Assembly: GCA_963665545.2 (NCBI GenBank)
Contig: CAXXKZ010000004.1
Location: forward strand, 1,116,001 to 1,180,000
Source: G963665545 sp963665545
Lineage (GTDB): Bacteria > Pseudomonadota > Gammaproteobacteria > Xanthomonadales > SZUA-36
Reading direction: 5' to 3'
Length of the DNA stretch: 64,000 bases
The notes beneath the pieces are model-generated. The model searched no databases. It was not told where the DNA came from and saw nothing but the letters and a program-made list of their open reading frames with translations. The position numbers and the translations under genes were made by a program. Of the stretch, positions 1 to 9,492 are shown piece after piece. The stretch's first letter is position 1; every line of letters begins with the position of its first letter.

Positions 1-287
1 TGGACGGGGAGTGCGTTTGCGTGTATGTTATAAATAACCTGTCTGCAGAAGTTTTTTGACACTGATAGGGGTCGCTCTCAAGGTCCGGATCGACAGGTAG
101 TGGCCCGAAGGATTTGACCACACACAACACCCGGGAAGGTAGAATATCTCGCCACCCGACTGAAGTGTGTCGGGATAATAGAACCCAGTATTCCGCAAGG
201 CTTGCCGGGTTCGCTTTTGGCGCCCCAATCGCTCCAAAGTATTGGTAAACTGCGCAGCCTGATTTCAAGATTTTGCGGAACCACGCC
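1..287. other. Leader region without a gene
   Basis: No open frame here has a recognisable protein, a credible ribosome binding site or codon use like the neighbours. Overlapping short frames on both strands look like chance. The stretch is the upstream region of the M16 peptidase gene. A TTGACA-like hexamer lies at about 56-61, but no convincing -10 partner is seen at the right distance, so I do not call a promoter. Confidence 0.5.
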
Positions 288-3203
288 ATGCGCACAATAT
301 TTGTCATTTTGTTTTCGCTGCTTGCATTCGCAGCGTGCAAGCCAGCAGCAGAACCCACAACCGACAGCAGTGTCGATCGGCCAGCGCCGCTGCATCTGCC
401 GGCTGGTGTTGAGCTGGTGGAGGCCTACGCCGGCTCGGGCGCAGACGTCTCAATCCCATATTCCAAATACCGGCTGGATAACGGGCTCACCATTATCCTG
501 CACGAGGACCATTCTGATCCTCTGGTGCGGGTCGATGTCACCTACCACGTGGGCTCGAATCGGGAGGAGCCGGGGCGCTCGGGATTCGCGCACTTTTTTG
601 AACACATGATGTTTGAAGGCTCCGCCAATGTAGCCGAGGGTCAACACTCGAAAATTCTGTCCAATGCCGGCGGGAGCCTGAACGGAACCACCAATTCCGA
701 TCGCACCAATTACTACGAGTCCATGCCCATTAACCAACTCGAAATCGCCTTGTGGCTCGAAGCGGATCGCATGGGATTTTTGCTTGACGCGGTATCAACC
801 GAGAAATTTGAAGTGCAGCGGGAAACGGTTAAAAACGAGCGTGGGCAACGGGTCGACAATGTCCCTTATGGACGGCTCGGTGAAACCATGTACAAGAGTC
901 TCTATCCGCCGGATCACCCCTATTCCTGGCCGGTCATAGGCTGGATCGAAGACTTGGACGCGGCCGAGCTGGATGACCTGCGACGGTTCTTTCTTCGATG
1001 GTATGCGCCCAACAACGCCCAACTGGTCATTGGTGGCAGCATCGACCCACAACAAACCCTGCAATGGGTAGCAAAATATTTCGGACCCATAGCGCGAGGC
1101 CCAGACGTCCCCAATCTTGTCAAACAGCCCGCTCAGCTGAGTGAGGATCAATATGTCACGCTGGAGGACAACGTCCACCTGCCCGCCATCGCGATGTTAT
1201 TTCCGACGGTTTATTACAACCATCCGGACGAGGCGCCGCTCGATGCGGCCGCCAAAATCATGGGTCAGGGCCGCGCTTCGCTGTTGTATCAGCGACTGGT
1301 GCAAAGCGGTAGAGCGGTTCATGTATCCGCCAGTCACAGCTGCCGGGAACTGGCTTGTGAAATGTCATTCATCGTGATCCAGAATCCGGCATCGGGGGAA
1401 ACGCTGGCCGAAATGGAATCCGCCATCCGGGAAACACTGCGGGAATTTTCCGAACGCAGCGTCAGCGAAGATGACCTGACTAAATTCAAGGCGCAGATCG
1501 AATCCAGACAGGTATTTGGTATGCAGTCGGTGGCCGGCAAAGTTAGCGCGCTGGCTTTTTCTGAACTGATGACCGGCGACCCCAAACACGTCGAAGAAGA
1601 ATTTCAGCGCTACGCCGCCGTGAGCCTGGAGGACGTCCGCCGGACATTCAGCGAGTACATTGAAGGCAAGCCGTCGGTCGTGGTCAGCGTCGTCCCCCAC
1701 GGCAGCACGTCCCTGGCTGCCGGACCTCCTGACGCTGCGGCGCCCCAGGACCAGGAATTGCGCCAGAAGTTGCATCAACCGGGGGACACGCAGAGCCCCG
1801 GCGCCGCATCCCAACTCAGAGTCGTCAATGACAACTTTGATCGCAGTGTGCAGCCCGAGCCAGGCTTTAATCCAACGGTTGACCTGCCAACAATCCAGGA
1901 TGTCCGTCTGGCCAACGGCGTTAGATTATTGGCAGTGCGCAATGAGGAAACCCCTACGGTCACCATCCAGGTCATTTTCGATGCCGGCCAAAGAGATGAG
2001 CCGCCGGGCAAGGCCGGGCTTGCGAGCTTGACTGCGGCCATGATGACGGAGGCAACAACAGGCCGCACAGCGGCCGAATTCGCGGAAGATCTGGAGCGAA
2101 TCGGGGCCAGCATAGGCGTGTCTTCCGGAAATTACCGAACGACAGTTTCGCTCAATACGCTCAACAAGCACCTCGAACAGGCGACGGCCCTGATGATGGA
2201 AAGAATTCTCCAGCCTGCTTTCCTGGAGTCGGACTTCAACCGCATCAAATCTCACCGCCTGGAGTCTCTCGTCCAGGGAAAGAAGCAGGGTTCTGCCCTG
2301 GCCAACCGGGCGATTAATGCGATGCTGCTCGGCCCCGAGCATCCGCTTTCATTCGCGGGCGGCGGCCTGACCAGCACGGTGGAAACCATCACGCTGGACG
2401 ATGTGAAGGGCTTTTACGCCGCGCATATCCCGCAGCACCTCAGTGGCGTACTGGTCAGCACCAACCTGCCCATGGAATCAGTATTCGCCAGTCTCGAAGA
2501 CCTGTCGTCGATTGCAGTGTCTGAAGTCCTGCGTGAAAATCTGCCGAAACCGCCGGCAACCAAAGGGCGAACCATATACCTGGTCAACAAGGATGACGCC
2601 GCGCAGTCGAGCCTGCATATCGGCCATCCATCCATACGCTATGACGCGATGGGTGACTTTTATCGCGCCCAACTGATGAATTTCAACCTGGGTGGCACCT
2701 TTGACAGCCGTATCAACCTCAATCTTCGCGAAGACAAGGGTTATACCTATGGCGTTCGCAGCGGCTTTTACGCCGGACCAGAGACTGGCAGCTTCAGGGT
2801 CTCAACAGAGGTCAACAAGGATTCCACTGCGGCATCAATCAACGAAATACTCGGCGAGCTCGAACGCTATTCAAGCGCCGGCATGACAGAGAAAGAGTTG
2901 AAGTACCTGCAGAATGCAATCGGCCAGCGCGATGCGCTGAGATATGAGACGCCCGGTGCCAAGCTGGGCCTGCTCGGCGCGATCATTGTCTACGACCTGC
3001 CACTGGACTACCGCAGGCAGCAGATCGGCATACTGCGCGAAAGTTCTCAAGAGCGGCTGAACGCGTTGGCAGCGGACCTTATCCAGCCTGCCGACGTTGC
3101 CATTGTCGTGGTCGGGGACAGTGACGAATTGCGTGCAGAACTCGAAGCCACCGGCATTCCAGTTCGTCAACTCGACAGCGATGGATTTCCGATCGGGGAT
3201 TAA
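288..3203 (+). CDS. M16 family zinc metallopeptidase, lipoprotein
   Basis: A fused two-half insulinase/pitrilysin-like peptidase of 971 residues. The ATG at 288 is preferred to an upstream TTG at 273 because it puts a lipoprotein signal peptide at the N-terminus, with the lipobox cysteine in LAFAACK near residue 17. The protein is therefore probably anchored in the periplasm or outer membrane. The inverted zinc motif HFFEH is at about residues 102-106 in the first half, followed by the expected downstream acidic stretch. The second half, from about residue 535, repeats the M16 fold (LANGVRLLAV, FDAGQRDEPPGKAG) but has no HxxEH, as is usual for the non-catalytic half. Family members degrade peptides or process exported proteins; the substrate here cannot be read from the sequence. 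It stands alone before the acyl-CoA dehydrogenase gene, separated by about 140 bases. Confidence 0.93.
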   Translation: MRTIFVILFSLLAFAACKPAAEPTTDSSVDRPAPLHLPAGVELVEAYAGSGADVSIPYSKYRLDNGLTIILHEDHSDPLVRVDVTYHVGSNREEPGRSGFAHFFEHMMFEGSANVAEGQHSKILSNAGGSLNGTTNSDRTNYYESMPINQLEIALWLEADRMGFLLDAVSTEKFEVQRETVKNERGQRVDNVPYGRLGETMYKSLYPPDHPYSWPVIGWIEDLDAAELDDLRRFFLRWYAPNNAQLVIGGSIDPQQTLQWVAKYFGPIARGPDVPNLVKQPAQLSEDQYVTLEDNVHLPAIAMLFPTVYYNHPDEAPLDAAAKIMGQGRASLLYQRLVQSGRAVHVSASHSCRELACEMSFIVIQNPASGETLAEMESAIRETLREFSERSVSEDDLTKFKAQIESRQVFGMQSVAGKVSALAFSELMTGDPKHVEEEFQRYAAVSLEDVRRTFSEYIEGKPSVVVSVVPHGSTSLAAGPPDAAAPQDQELRQKLHQPGDTQSPGAASQLRVVNDNFDRSVQPEPGFNPTVDLPTIQDVRLANGVRLLAVRNEETPTVTIQVIFDAGQRDEPPGKAGLASLTAAMMTEATTGRTAAEFAEDLERIGASIGVSSGNYRTTVSLNTLNKHLEQATALMMERILQPAFLESDFNRIKSHRLESLVQGKKQGSALANRAINAMLLGPEHPLSFAGGGLTSTVETITLDDVKGFYAAHIPQHLSGVLVSTNLPMESVFASLEDLSSIAVSEVLRENLPKPPATKGRTIYLVNKDDAAQSSLHIGHPSIRYDAMGDFYRAQLMNFNLGGTFDSRINLNLREDKGYTYGVRSGFYAGPETGSFRVSTEVNKDSTAASINEILGELERYSSAGMTEKELKYLQNAIGQRDALRYETPGAKLGLLGAIIVYDLPLDYRRQQIGILRESSQERLNALAADLIQPADVAIVVVGDSDELRAELEATGIPVRQLDSDGFPIGD

Positions 3204-3346
3204 CTTTTTCGCCCACAACAGGGTGTCGGCAGATCGAGTTTCGGTTAAAATAGGGGGTTCTCTGAATCCTTTCCAATTAACCAGCAAACCGGATGTTCCC
3301 GATGCCCGGGAAGTCCGATCCTCAGCGAGATTTACGGAGGTCCAGC

Positions 3347-4510
3347 GTGACGATAAATAACCCCATGCCACTGTCGGAAGATATCGAGCTTCTGCGGGAA
3401 ACCGTGAGACGGTTTGCCGAGCAGGAAATCGCGCCACGCGCGGCCGAAATAGACAGCGACAATGAGTTTCCGCAGGATCTGTGGCAAAAGTTCGGTGAAT
3501 TGGGGCTCATCGGCATGACGATTCCGGAGCAATACGGTGGTTCCGACATGGGCTATCTCGCCCACCTGGTTGCGCTGGAAGAAATCTCCAGGGCTTCCGG
3601 TTCGGTGGGCTTGAGTTACGGCGCCTTCAGCAATTTGTTTATGGACAACCTGTTCAAGAACGCCACAGAGGCTCAGCGCCAGCAGTATCTGCCCCGCATG
3701 TGCCGCGGCGAGGCGGCCGGCGCGCTGGCGATGTCCGAGACCGGCGCCGGTTCTGACGTGGTGGGCTCAATGAGCTGCCGGGCGGAATTGCACGGCGATA
3801 CCTGGGTTGCCAACGGGTCAAAAATGTGGATCACCAACGGCCCGGAGGCGGGCGTGTTGATCGTCTATATGCGCTCGGCACCAAAAGATGCCGGGTCAAG
3901 GGCCATGACCGCATTCATCGTGGAGAAAGACATGCCCGGCTTCAGCACCGCCCAAAAACTGGACAAGCTGGGTATGCGCGGCTCGAACACCTGTGAATTG
4001 GTGTTTGAAAATTGCGAAATCCCCCTGGAAAACGTACTGGGGAAAGTCAATCAGGGCGTCAAAGTCCTGATGAGTGGGCTGGACACCGAGCGGCTGGTGC
4101 TTTCGGGCGGGCCGATCGGGTTGATGCAGGCTGCGATGGATCTGGTGCTGCCTTATATGCAGGAAAGAAAGCAATTCGACCGCTCGATTGGCTCCTTCGG
4201 CATCATGCAGGCAAAAATGGCTGACATGTACACCGCCATGCAGTCCTCCCGCGCCTACGCCTACCGAATTGCGGAAAATTTCGACCTGGGCCGGAGTTCC
4301 AGGGTCGACTCCGCTTCCTGCCTGCTGCATGCATCAAGAAGCGCAGTCATGGTGGGCTTGGAGGCGATCCAGTCCCTGGGCGGCAACGGCTATATCAACG
4401 ATTTCAGCGCCGGCCGGATTTTGCGGGATGCCAAATTGTACGAGATCGGCGCCGGCACCAACGAGATACGCCAAATGCTGATTGGCCGCGAACTGGTCAG
4501 CAGCGCATAA
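3347..4510 (+). CDS. liuA: Isovaleryl-CoA dehydrogenase
   Basis: A 387-residue FAD-dependent acyl-CoA dehydrogenase of the isovaleryl-CoA branch, oxidising isovaleryl-CoA to 3-methylcrotonyl-CoA in leucine breakdown. Evidence is the family signature MSETGAGSDV, the glutamate in TERLVLSGGP (about Glu248), which is where isovaleryl-CoA dehydrogenases carry the catalytic base, and the C-terminal LYEIGAGTNEIR, where other acyl-CoA dehydrogenases have their base but this family has glycine. Start: a GTG at 3347 lies six bases after CGGAGG (3335-3340) and is better supported than the in-frame ATGs at 3293 or 3365. It heads a tight cluster with thiolase, a carboxyltransferase and an HSD10-like dehydrogenase, which supports branched-chain amino acid catabolism. 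Confidence 0.92.
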   Translation: MTINNPMPLSEDIELLRETVRRFAEQEIAPRAAEIDSDNEFPQDLWQKFGELGLIGMTIPEQYGGSDMGYLAHLVALEEISRASGSVGLSYGAFSNLFMDNLFKNATEAQRQQYLPRMCRGEAAGALAMSETGAGSDVVGSMSCRAELHGDTWVANGSKMWITNGPEAGVLIVYMRSAPKDAGSRAMTAFIVEKDMPGFSTAQKLDKLGMRGSNTCELVFENCEIPLENVLGKVNQGVKVLMSGLDTERLVLSGGPIGLMQAAMDLVLPYMQERKQFDRSIGSFGIMQAKMADMYTAMQSSRAYAYRIAENFDLGRSSRVDSASCLLHASRSAVMVGLEAIQSLGGNGYINDFSAGRILRDAKLYEIGAGTNEIRQMLIGRELVSSA

Positions 4511-4536
4511 AACTGACATTTTTAAGGACAAAGTAA

Positions 4537-5712
4537 ATGAGTGACGTAGTCATAGTAGGCGCCAAACGAACGCCCGTAGGTTCGTTCCAGGGAAAATTCA
4601 GAAACGCCAGCGCCAGCACATTGGGCGCCGCAGCGATAAAGGCGGCCGTCGAGCACGCAGCCATTACCCCGGAAGATGTCGATGAGGTCATTATGGGTTG
4701 CGTTTTGCCAGCCGGACTGGGCCAGGCGCCCGCGCGGCAAGCGTCACTGGAGGCCGGTATCCCGGTATCCAGCGGCTGCACGACGATCAACAAGGTGTGC
4801 GGTTCCGGGATGAAATCCATCATGCTGGCACACGACGCGATCAAGGCCGGCAGTTCTGAAATCGTCGTGGCCGGCGGTATGGAATCAATGACCAATGCGC
4901 CCTACCTGCTCCCCAAAGCCCGTCGCGGCATGCGCATGGGGCACGGTGAAGTACTGGATCACATGTTCCTGGATGCACTGCAAAGCCCTTTTGACCAGCA
5001 AATGATGGGCACATTCGGCGAGAACTGCGCTGAAAAATATGCATTCAGCCGCGAACAGCAGGATGCCTTCGCCATTGCTTCGGTGCAGCGGGCCCAGCGG
5101 GCCATGGCAGAAGGCGAATTCAAGGACGAAATTACGCCAGTCCAGGTCACCAACCGGCGCGGCGGCGCCGTTCACCAAAATGACGAAGAGCCGCTCCGCT
5201 GCGACGTCGATAAAATTCCGAAGATGCGTGCCGCCTTCCGAAAAGGCGGCACGGTGACGGCTGCAAACTCATCCAGTATCTCCGATGGTGCAGCGGCCAC
5301 AGTAGTGGTGAGCGCCGCTCGGGCCGCGAAGATGGGCCTGAAACCTTTGGCGCGCATCGTTGCACACGCGACCTATGCGCACGATCCTGAATGGTTCACC
5401 ACCGCCCCTTCGACTGCTATTGCCAGGGTCATGAGCAAGGCCGGTTGGGACAAAGATCAGGTCGATCTGTTCGAGATCAACGAGGCCTTCGCGGCAGTCG
5501 CCATGGCCGCAATGCAAGACAACGCGCTGGATCATGCCAAGGTCAACGTCAATGGTGGCGCCTGTGCCCTGGGACATCCGGTGGGCGCCTCGGGCACCCG
5601 TATTGTGGTCACCCTGTTGCATGCTTTGCGTCGTAGAGGACTGAACAAGGGAGTAGCCTCTTTGTGCCTTGGCGGTGGGGAAGCAGTTGCATTGGCCATA
5701 GAGGTGACTTGA
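4537..5712 (+). CDS. Acetyl-CoA acetyltransferase (thiolase II family)
   Basis: A 391-residue thiolase that cleaves acetoacetyl-CoA or 2-methylacetoacetyl-CoA. The three catalytic elements are visible: Cys88 in NKVCGSGMKS, His347 in GHPVGASGTR and Cys377 in CLGGGEAVA. Length matches biosynthetic/degradative acetyl-CoA C-acetyltransferases. It starts 26 bases after the isovaleryl-CoA dehydrogenase gene and its stop overlaps the start of the carboxyltransferase gene by one base (TGATG), so these are translated as one operon. In this setting it probably finishes leucine and isoleucine degradation, where the last step yields acetyl-CoA plus acetyl- or propionyl-CoA. Confidence 0.93.
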   Translation: MSDVVIVGAKRTPVGSFQGKFRNASASTLGAAAIKAAVEHAAITPEDVDEVIMGCVLPAGLGQAPARQASLEAGIPVSSGCTTINKVCGSGMKSIMLAHDAIKAGSSEIVVAGGMESMTNAPYLLPKARRGMRMGHGEVLDHMFLDALQSPFDQQMMGTFGENCAEKYAFSREQQDAFAIASVQRAQRAMAEGEFKDEITPVQVTNRRGGAVHQNDEEPLRCDVDKIPKMRAAFRKGGTVTAANSSSISDGAAATVVVSAARAAKMGLKPLARIVAHATYAHDPEWFTTAPSTAIARVMSKAGWDKDQVDLFEINEAFAAVAMAAMQDNALDHAKVNVNGGACALGHPVGASGTRIVVTLLHALRRRGLNKGVASLCLGGGEAVALAIEVT

Positions 5713-7319
5713 TGCCCCAAATAAAAACGCAGGTGGATGCGGGATCCGGCAAGTTCGGAGAGAACGCTGCGCACATGCGTGAGCTGGTTGCCGATCTGAA
5801 TGAGCAGCTCGCAGTGGCCCGTATGGGCGGAGGGGAAAAGGCCCGCAACAAGCATCAGTCGAGAGGCAAATTGCTGCCGAGGGAACGGATCGCGGCACTG
5901 GTTGATCGAGACAGTCCATTTCTTGAACTGTCCACTCTGGCAGCACATGGGATGTACAGCAACGGCGCCCCCTGTGCCGGGGTCATTACCGGAATTGGAC
6001 AGGTACACGGGCAGGAAGTGATGATTGTCGCCAATGATGCGACGGTCAAAGGCGGGACTTATTTTCCGGAGACAGTCAAGAAGCATCTGCGCGCACAGGA
6101 AATTGCCCTGGAAAATCACTTGCCTTGCATTTATCTGGTGGACTCGGGCGGGGCTTTTCTTCCCTTGCAGGACCAGGTATTTCCCGACCGCGATCATTTC
6201 GGCCGCATTTTCTACAACCAGGCACGGCTCTCCGCCCGCAATATCCCCCAAATCGCGTCGGTTATGGGTTCATGCACCGCTGGCGGCGCCTACGTCCCTG
6301 CGATGTGTGACGAGTCCATCATCGTCAAGGAGCAGGGCACCATTTTTCTGGGCGGCCCACCGCTGGTCAGGGCGGCGACCGGCGAGATTGTTGACGCCGA
6401 ATCGCTCGGCGGCGCCAGGGTGCACTCCACCAAATCGGGCGTCACCGATCACATGGCGGATAACGATGCGCACGCACTATTGATCGCGCGGGAAATCGTT
6501 TCGCACTTGAACCGCCCGCCCAAAACGGAATTGGCGCACCAGACTCCGCAAGCCCCGATTTACGATGCCGAAGAAATTTACGGCATCATTTCCAAGGACA
6601 AACGCTATCCGTTCGATGTCCGCGAAATCATCGCAAGACTTGTTGACGGAAGTGAATTTCATGAATTCAAAAGCCGGTATGGAAAGACGCTCGTGTGTGG
6701 ATTTGCCCACCTCGAAGGCATACCGATTGGTGTAATTGCTAACAATGGCATACTCTTTTCAGAGTCTGCATTGAAAGGAACCCACTTCATAGAATTATGC
6801 AATCAACGCAATATCCCTATGATATTCCTTCAAAATATTACTGGCTTCATGGTTGGAAAGCAGTATGAGATTGACGGAATCGCCAAGCATGGCGCAAAGA
6901 TGGTCACGGCCGTAGCGACATCACATGTACCCAAATTTACGCTGGTCATCGGTGGTTCGTTTGGTGCGGGCAATTACGCAATGTGCGGGCGAGCCTACCA
7001 ACCGCGATTTCTTTGGATGTGGCCGAATGCGAGAATCTCCGTGATGGGCGGAGAGCAGGCGGCATCGGTTCTGGCGACCGTCAAGCGCGAAGGCTTCGAG
7101 GCACAGGGGCAGGCCTGGTCGGAGCAGGAAGAGCTGGCCTTCAAAGCCCCGCTGCTGGAACAGTATGAACATCAAGGTCACCCCTATTACGCCACGGCGC
7201 GTTTGTGGGATGATGGCATCATCGATCCGGTTGACACGCGCCAGGTGTTGGCCATGGCGTTGACCGCTGCGCTTAATGCGCCCATTGAGCGGGGCAATTT
7301 TGGCGTCTTTCGAATGTAA
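5712..7319 (+). CDS. liuB: Methylcrotonyl-CoA carboxylase, carboxyltransferase (beta) subunit
   Basis: A 535-residue two-domain acyl-CoA carboxyltransferase. The N-terminal half has LVDSGGAFLPLQDQVFPD and GSCTAGGAYVPAMCDES, and the C-terminal half has NNGILFSESALKG and FLQNITGFMVG, all characteristic of the MCC beta subunit rather than propionyl-CoA carboxylase. It carboxylates 3-methylcrotonyl-CoA using carboxybiotin delivered by the alpha subunit. No gene for the biotin carboxylase/biotin carrier (alpha) subunit, the methylglutaconyl-CoA hydratase or HMG-CoA lyase is present in this window, unlike typical liu operons. The start at 5712 overlaps the thiolase stop. A strikingly AT-rich patch lies within the gene at about 6721-6840 (roughly 35 percent GC by hand count). 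Confidence 0.93.
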   Translation: MPQIKTQVDAGSGKFGENAAHMRELVADLNEQLAVARMGGGEKARNKHQSRGKLLPRERIAALVDRDSPFLELSTLAAHGMYSNGAPCAGVITGIGQVHGQEVMIVANDATVKGGTYFPETVKKHLRAQEIALENHLPCIYLVDSGGAFLPLQDQVFPDRDHFGRIFYNQARLSARNIPQIASVMGSCTAGGAYVPAMCDESIIVKEQGTIFLGGPPLVRAATGEIVDAESLGGARVHSTKSGVTDHMADNDAHALLIAREIVSHLNRPPKTELAHQTPQAPIYDAEEIYGIISKDKRYPFDVREIIARLVDGSEFHEFKSRYGKTLVCGFAHLEGIPIGVIANNGILFSESALKGTHFIELCNQRNIPMIFLQNITGFMVGKQYEIDGIAKHGAKMVTAVATSHVPKFTLVIGGSFGAGNYAMCGRAYQPRFLWMWPNARISVMGGEQAASVLATVKREGFEAQGQAWSEQEELAFKAPLLEQYEHQGHPYYATARLWDDGIIDPVDTRQVLAMALTAALNAPIERGNFGVFRM

Positions 7320-7364
7320 CCAACCCGATTCAACGTCCGGGCTGAATGATCCAAGGAGCAAATA

Positions 7365-8132
7365 ATGCAGCTTAAACAGGCGAAAGCCGTCATCTCTGGC
7401 GGCGTGTCGGGCTTGGGTCTGGCCGTGGCAAATCACCTGGTCTCCAACGGCGGACGGGTTGCCTTGCTGGACATTAACGACGCAGCAGGTGCGACAGCCG
7501 AGAAAGCATTGGGCGATTCGGCGCGCTATTTCAAAACCGACGTGACTTGCGAGGACGGCGTCAATGCGGTCGTCGATGAGGCCAGCGGATTTTTGAGCGG
7601 CCTGAACGTCGCGGTTAATTGCGCCGGAATCATCGGCGCAGGTCGGGTTCTGGGCCGGGAAGCGCCCATGGCGCTGTCTTATTTTTCCAACACCATCATG
7701 GTCAACCTGGTGGGCAGCTTCAATCTGGCCAAGGCCGCGGCGAACCTGATGCAAACTAACGATCCCGGTGAAGACGGAGAACGCGGCGTAATTATCAATA
7801 CGGCCTCAGTGGCCGCATACGAGGGTCAAATCGGCCAGGCTGCCTATGCAGCTTCCAAGGCGGGCGTGATCGGAATGACGCTGCCGATGGCGCGTGAACT
7901 GGCCCGTGTCGGCATTCGGGTGATGACCATCGCCCCCGGTATTTTTTGGACACCGATGGTGGACGGAATGCCACAGCAGGTGCAGGAATCGTTGGCGGCA
8001 TCCATTCCATTTCCCGCGCGCCTCGGCAAAGCTGAAGAATATGCTGAAATTGCAGCCACGATCATTGAGAATCCCTACCTTAACGGCACCACAATTCGCC
8101 TTGACGGCGCGGTGCGCCTGGCTGCCAAATAG
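7365..8132 (+). CDS. HSD10-like short-chain dehydrogenase (3-hydroxyacyl-CoA type)
   Basis: A 255-residue classical SDR. It has the nucleotide site GGVSGLG near the N-terminus, NCAG after the fourth strand, and the active-site pattern NTASVAAYEGQ...YAASK. The aspartate in LLDIND at the end of strand 2 predicts NAD rather than NADP. The sequence most resembles type-10 17-beta-hydroxysteroid/3-hydroxy-2-methylbutyryl-CoA dehydrogenases (APGIFWTPMV, LGKAEEYAEI), which act in isoleucine degradation. It follows the carboxyltransferase gene by about 45 bases with GGAGC before the ATG. Together with the neighbouring thiolase it would form the last two steps of the isoleucine branch. It ends in TAG, showing that TAG works as a normal stop here. 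Confidence 0.9.
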   Translation: MQLKQAKAVISGGVSGLGLAVANHLVSNGGRVALLDINDAAGATAEKALGDSARYFKTDVTCEDGVNAVVDEASGFLSGLNVAVNCAGIIGAGRVLGREAPMALSYFSNTIMVNLVGSFNLAKAAANLMQTNDPGEDGERGVIINTASVAAYEGQIGQAAYAASKAGVIGMTLPMARELARVGIRVMTIAPGIFWTPMVDGMPQQVQESLAASIPFPARLGKAEEYAEIAATIIENPYLNGTTIRLDGAVRLAAK

Positions 8133-8165
8133 GGCCCAAATAATGCCCAAAAACGTGGAGTAGAA

Positions 8166-8573
8166 ATGGAAACCTTTGCCGAAGTGCGCGAGCACATCAT
8201 GTCATTGCATGACCTGAAGATAGACGAGCCCTTTATTCTCAGTTTCGAATTTCCCTTCAGCGAGGCCGGGCGGCGACAAAGCATCTTCCTCGCTGAGCTC
8301 AAAACCAATGACGGCCGGCGCGTGCTGAGGGTGGAAACCCCGGTGGCTCCACTCAGCGACCTGCCAGCAGAAAAGTGCCTGCGCATCAACCTGACCCAAC
8401 GCGTGGGTTACCTGGCCGTGGGCGATCTGGAGGGAATTCCGTATATCAAGATGTGCGAAAACCTCCCTTATGCGTTTCTTGGTGACCAGGAACTAGACTA
8501 CACCATTGGACACGTCGCAAAAATAGCCGACCAACTGGAACAGATGCTCGAACCCGGCACCGACATTACCTGA
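8166..8573 (+). CDS. Conserved-looking protein of unknown function
   Basis: A 135-residue soluble protein with no signal peptide or membrane segment. I do not recognise a family with confidence. It is rich in hydrophobic strands (FILSFEFPF, VGYLAVGDLEGIPYIKMCENLPYAFLG) and ends in a predicted helix, a pattern compatible with a small alpha/beta chaperone-like fold (YbjN or type III chaperone-like), but that is only a guess. A GGAG precedes the ATG, and it begins 33 bases after the dehydrogenase gene on the same strand, so it is probably the last gene of the acyl-CoA operon. Codon use resembles the neighbours, so the frame is likely real. Confidence 0.72.
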   Translation: METFAEVREHIMSLHDLKIDEPFILSFEFPFSEAGRRQSIFLAELKTNDGRRVLRVETPVAPLSDLPAEKCLRINLTQRVGYLAVGDLEGIPYIKMCENLPYAFLGDQELDYTIGHVAKIADQLEQMLEPGTDIT

Positions 8574-8596
8574 AGCCGGAATGATTGGATCGGGAA

Positions 8597-9442
8597 ATGG
8601 ATAACTTAAAAGAACTCATTCTGACCGACCAACTCTACCCGACACTGGCTGGCTGGGCGATCAATCTCGTCATCGCCGTCGCCATCTACATCGTCGGTCG
8701 ATGGGTTGCCAAGGCGATCGCCAAAGCCCTGCGCGGGATGCTGAAGGCCCATGAAATGGACGCAACGCTGGTCAATTTTCTTGGCAGCCTCATTTACGCC
8801 ATTCTGCTTTCCACCGTCATTCTGGCCTCACTCGATACCATCGGAGTACCCATCACTTCATTGTTGGCCGTGGTAGGCGCCGCCGGTCTGGCAGTGGGCC
8901 TCGCTTTGAAGGACTCGTTGGGCAATTTCGCTGCCGGCGTCATGCTGGTGATGTTCCGACCTTTTAGCAAGGGCGACTGGGTTGAGGTGGCTGGCACCGC
9001 CGGGCGCGTGGACGAGGTCAAAATATTCAGCACCACGCTGACGACCAGCGATCACCGTCAGGTGATCATTCCCAACAGGCTGGTGGCAGACGCGACCATC
9101 ACCAATTATGCCGCCCGGAAGCGCCGCCGCGTGGACATGGTGTTCGGGGTCGGTTATGACGATGACCTGAAAACCGCACGCACCGTGTTGACCGACATCT
9201 GTCAGCGGCATCCGGCCATTCTTGATGATCCGGCCACCAAGATTTTTGTCCTAGAGTTGGGGGCCAGCAGCGTGAATTTCGCCGTTCGACCCTGGGTCAA
9301 GTCGGAAGATTACTGGACTGTATGGGGCGACGTCCACGAACAGGCCAAGGTGGAGCTCGAAGCCGCTGGACTCAGTATTCCCTACCCACAGCAGGATGTG
9401 CACCTGCAGTCCTCGCAGAACATTCAGAAAAACGCCGACTAG
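8597..9442 (+). CDS. mscS: Small-conductance mechanosensitive channel, MscS type
   Basis: About 281 residues, the length of E. coli MscS (286). Three N-terminal membrane helices end in the pore helix AVVGAAGLAVGLALKDSLGNFAAGVMLVMFRPF, whose Gly/Ala packing pattern is the hallmark of the family. The cytoplasmic part has the beta domain (KGDWVEVAGTAGRVDEVKIFSTTL, VIIPN) and the C-terminal ELGASSVNFAVRPWV segment. It opens under membrane tension to release solutes in hypoosmotic shock. The ATG at 8597 is chosen; a TTG at 8585 in frame is possible. It follows the small unknown gene by about 20 bases and may share its transcript. Confidence 0.94.
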   Translation: MDNLKELILTDQLYPTLAGWAINLVIAVAIYIVGRWVAKAIAKALRGMLKAHEMDATLVNFLGSLIYAILLSTVILASLDTIGVPITSLLAVVGAAGLAVGLALKDSLGNFAAGVMLVMFRPFSKGDWVEVAGTAGRVDEVKIFSTTLTTSDHRQVIIPNRLVADATITNYAARKRRRVDMVFGVGYDDDLKTARTVLTDICQRHPAILDDPATKIFVLELGASSVNFAVRPWVKSEDYWTVWGDVHEQAKVELEAAGLSIPYPQQDVHLQSSQNIQKNAD

Positions 9443-9492
9443 CTGTGAATTCCAGCAACGTTGTCTCACAGGTAAGGCTCGGTGCCATCGTT

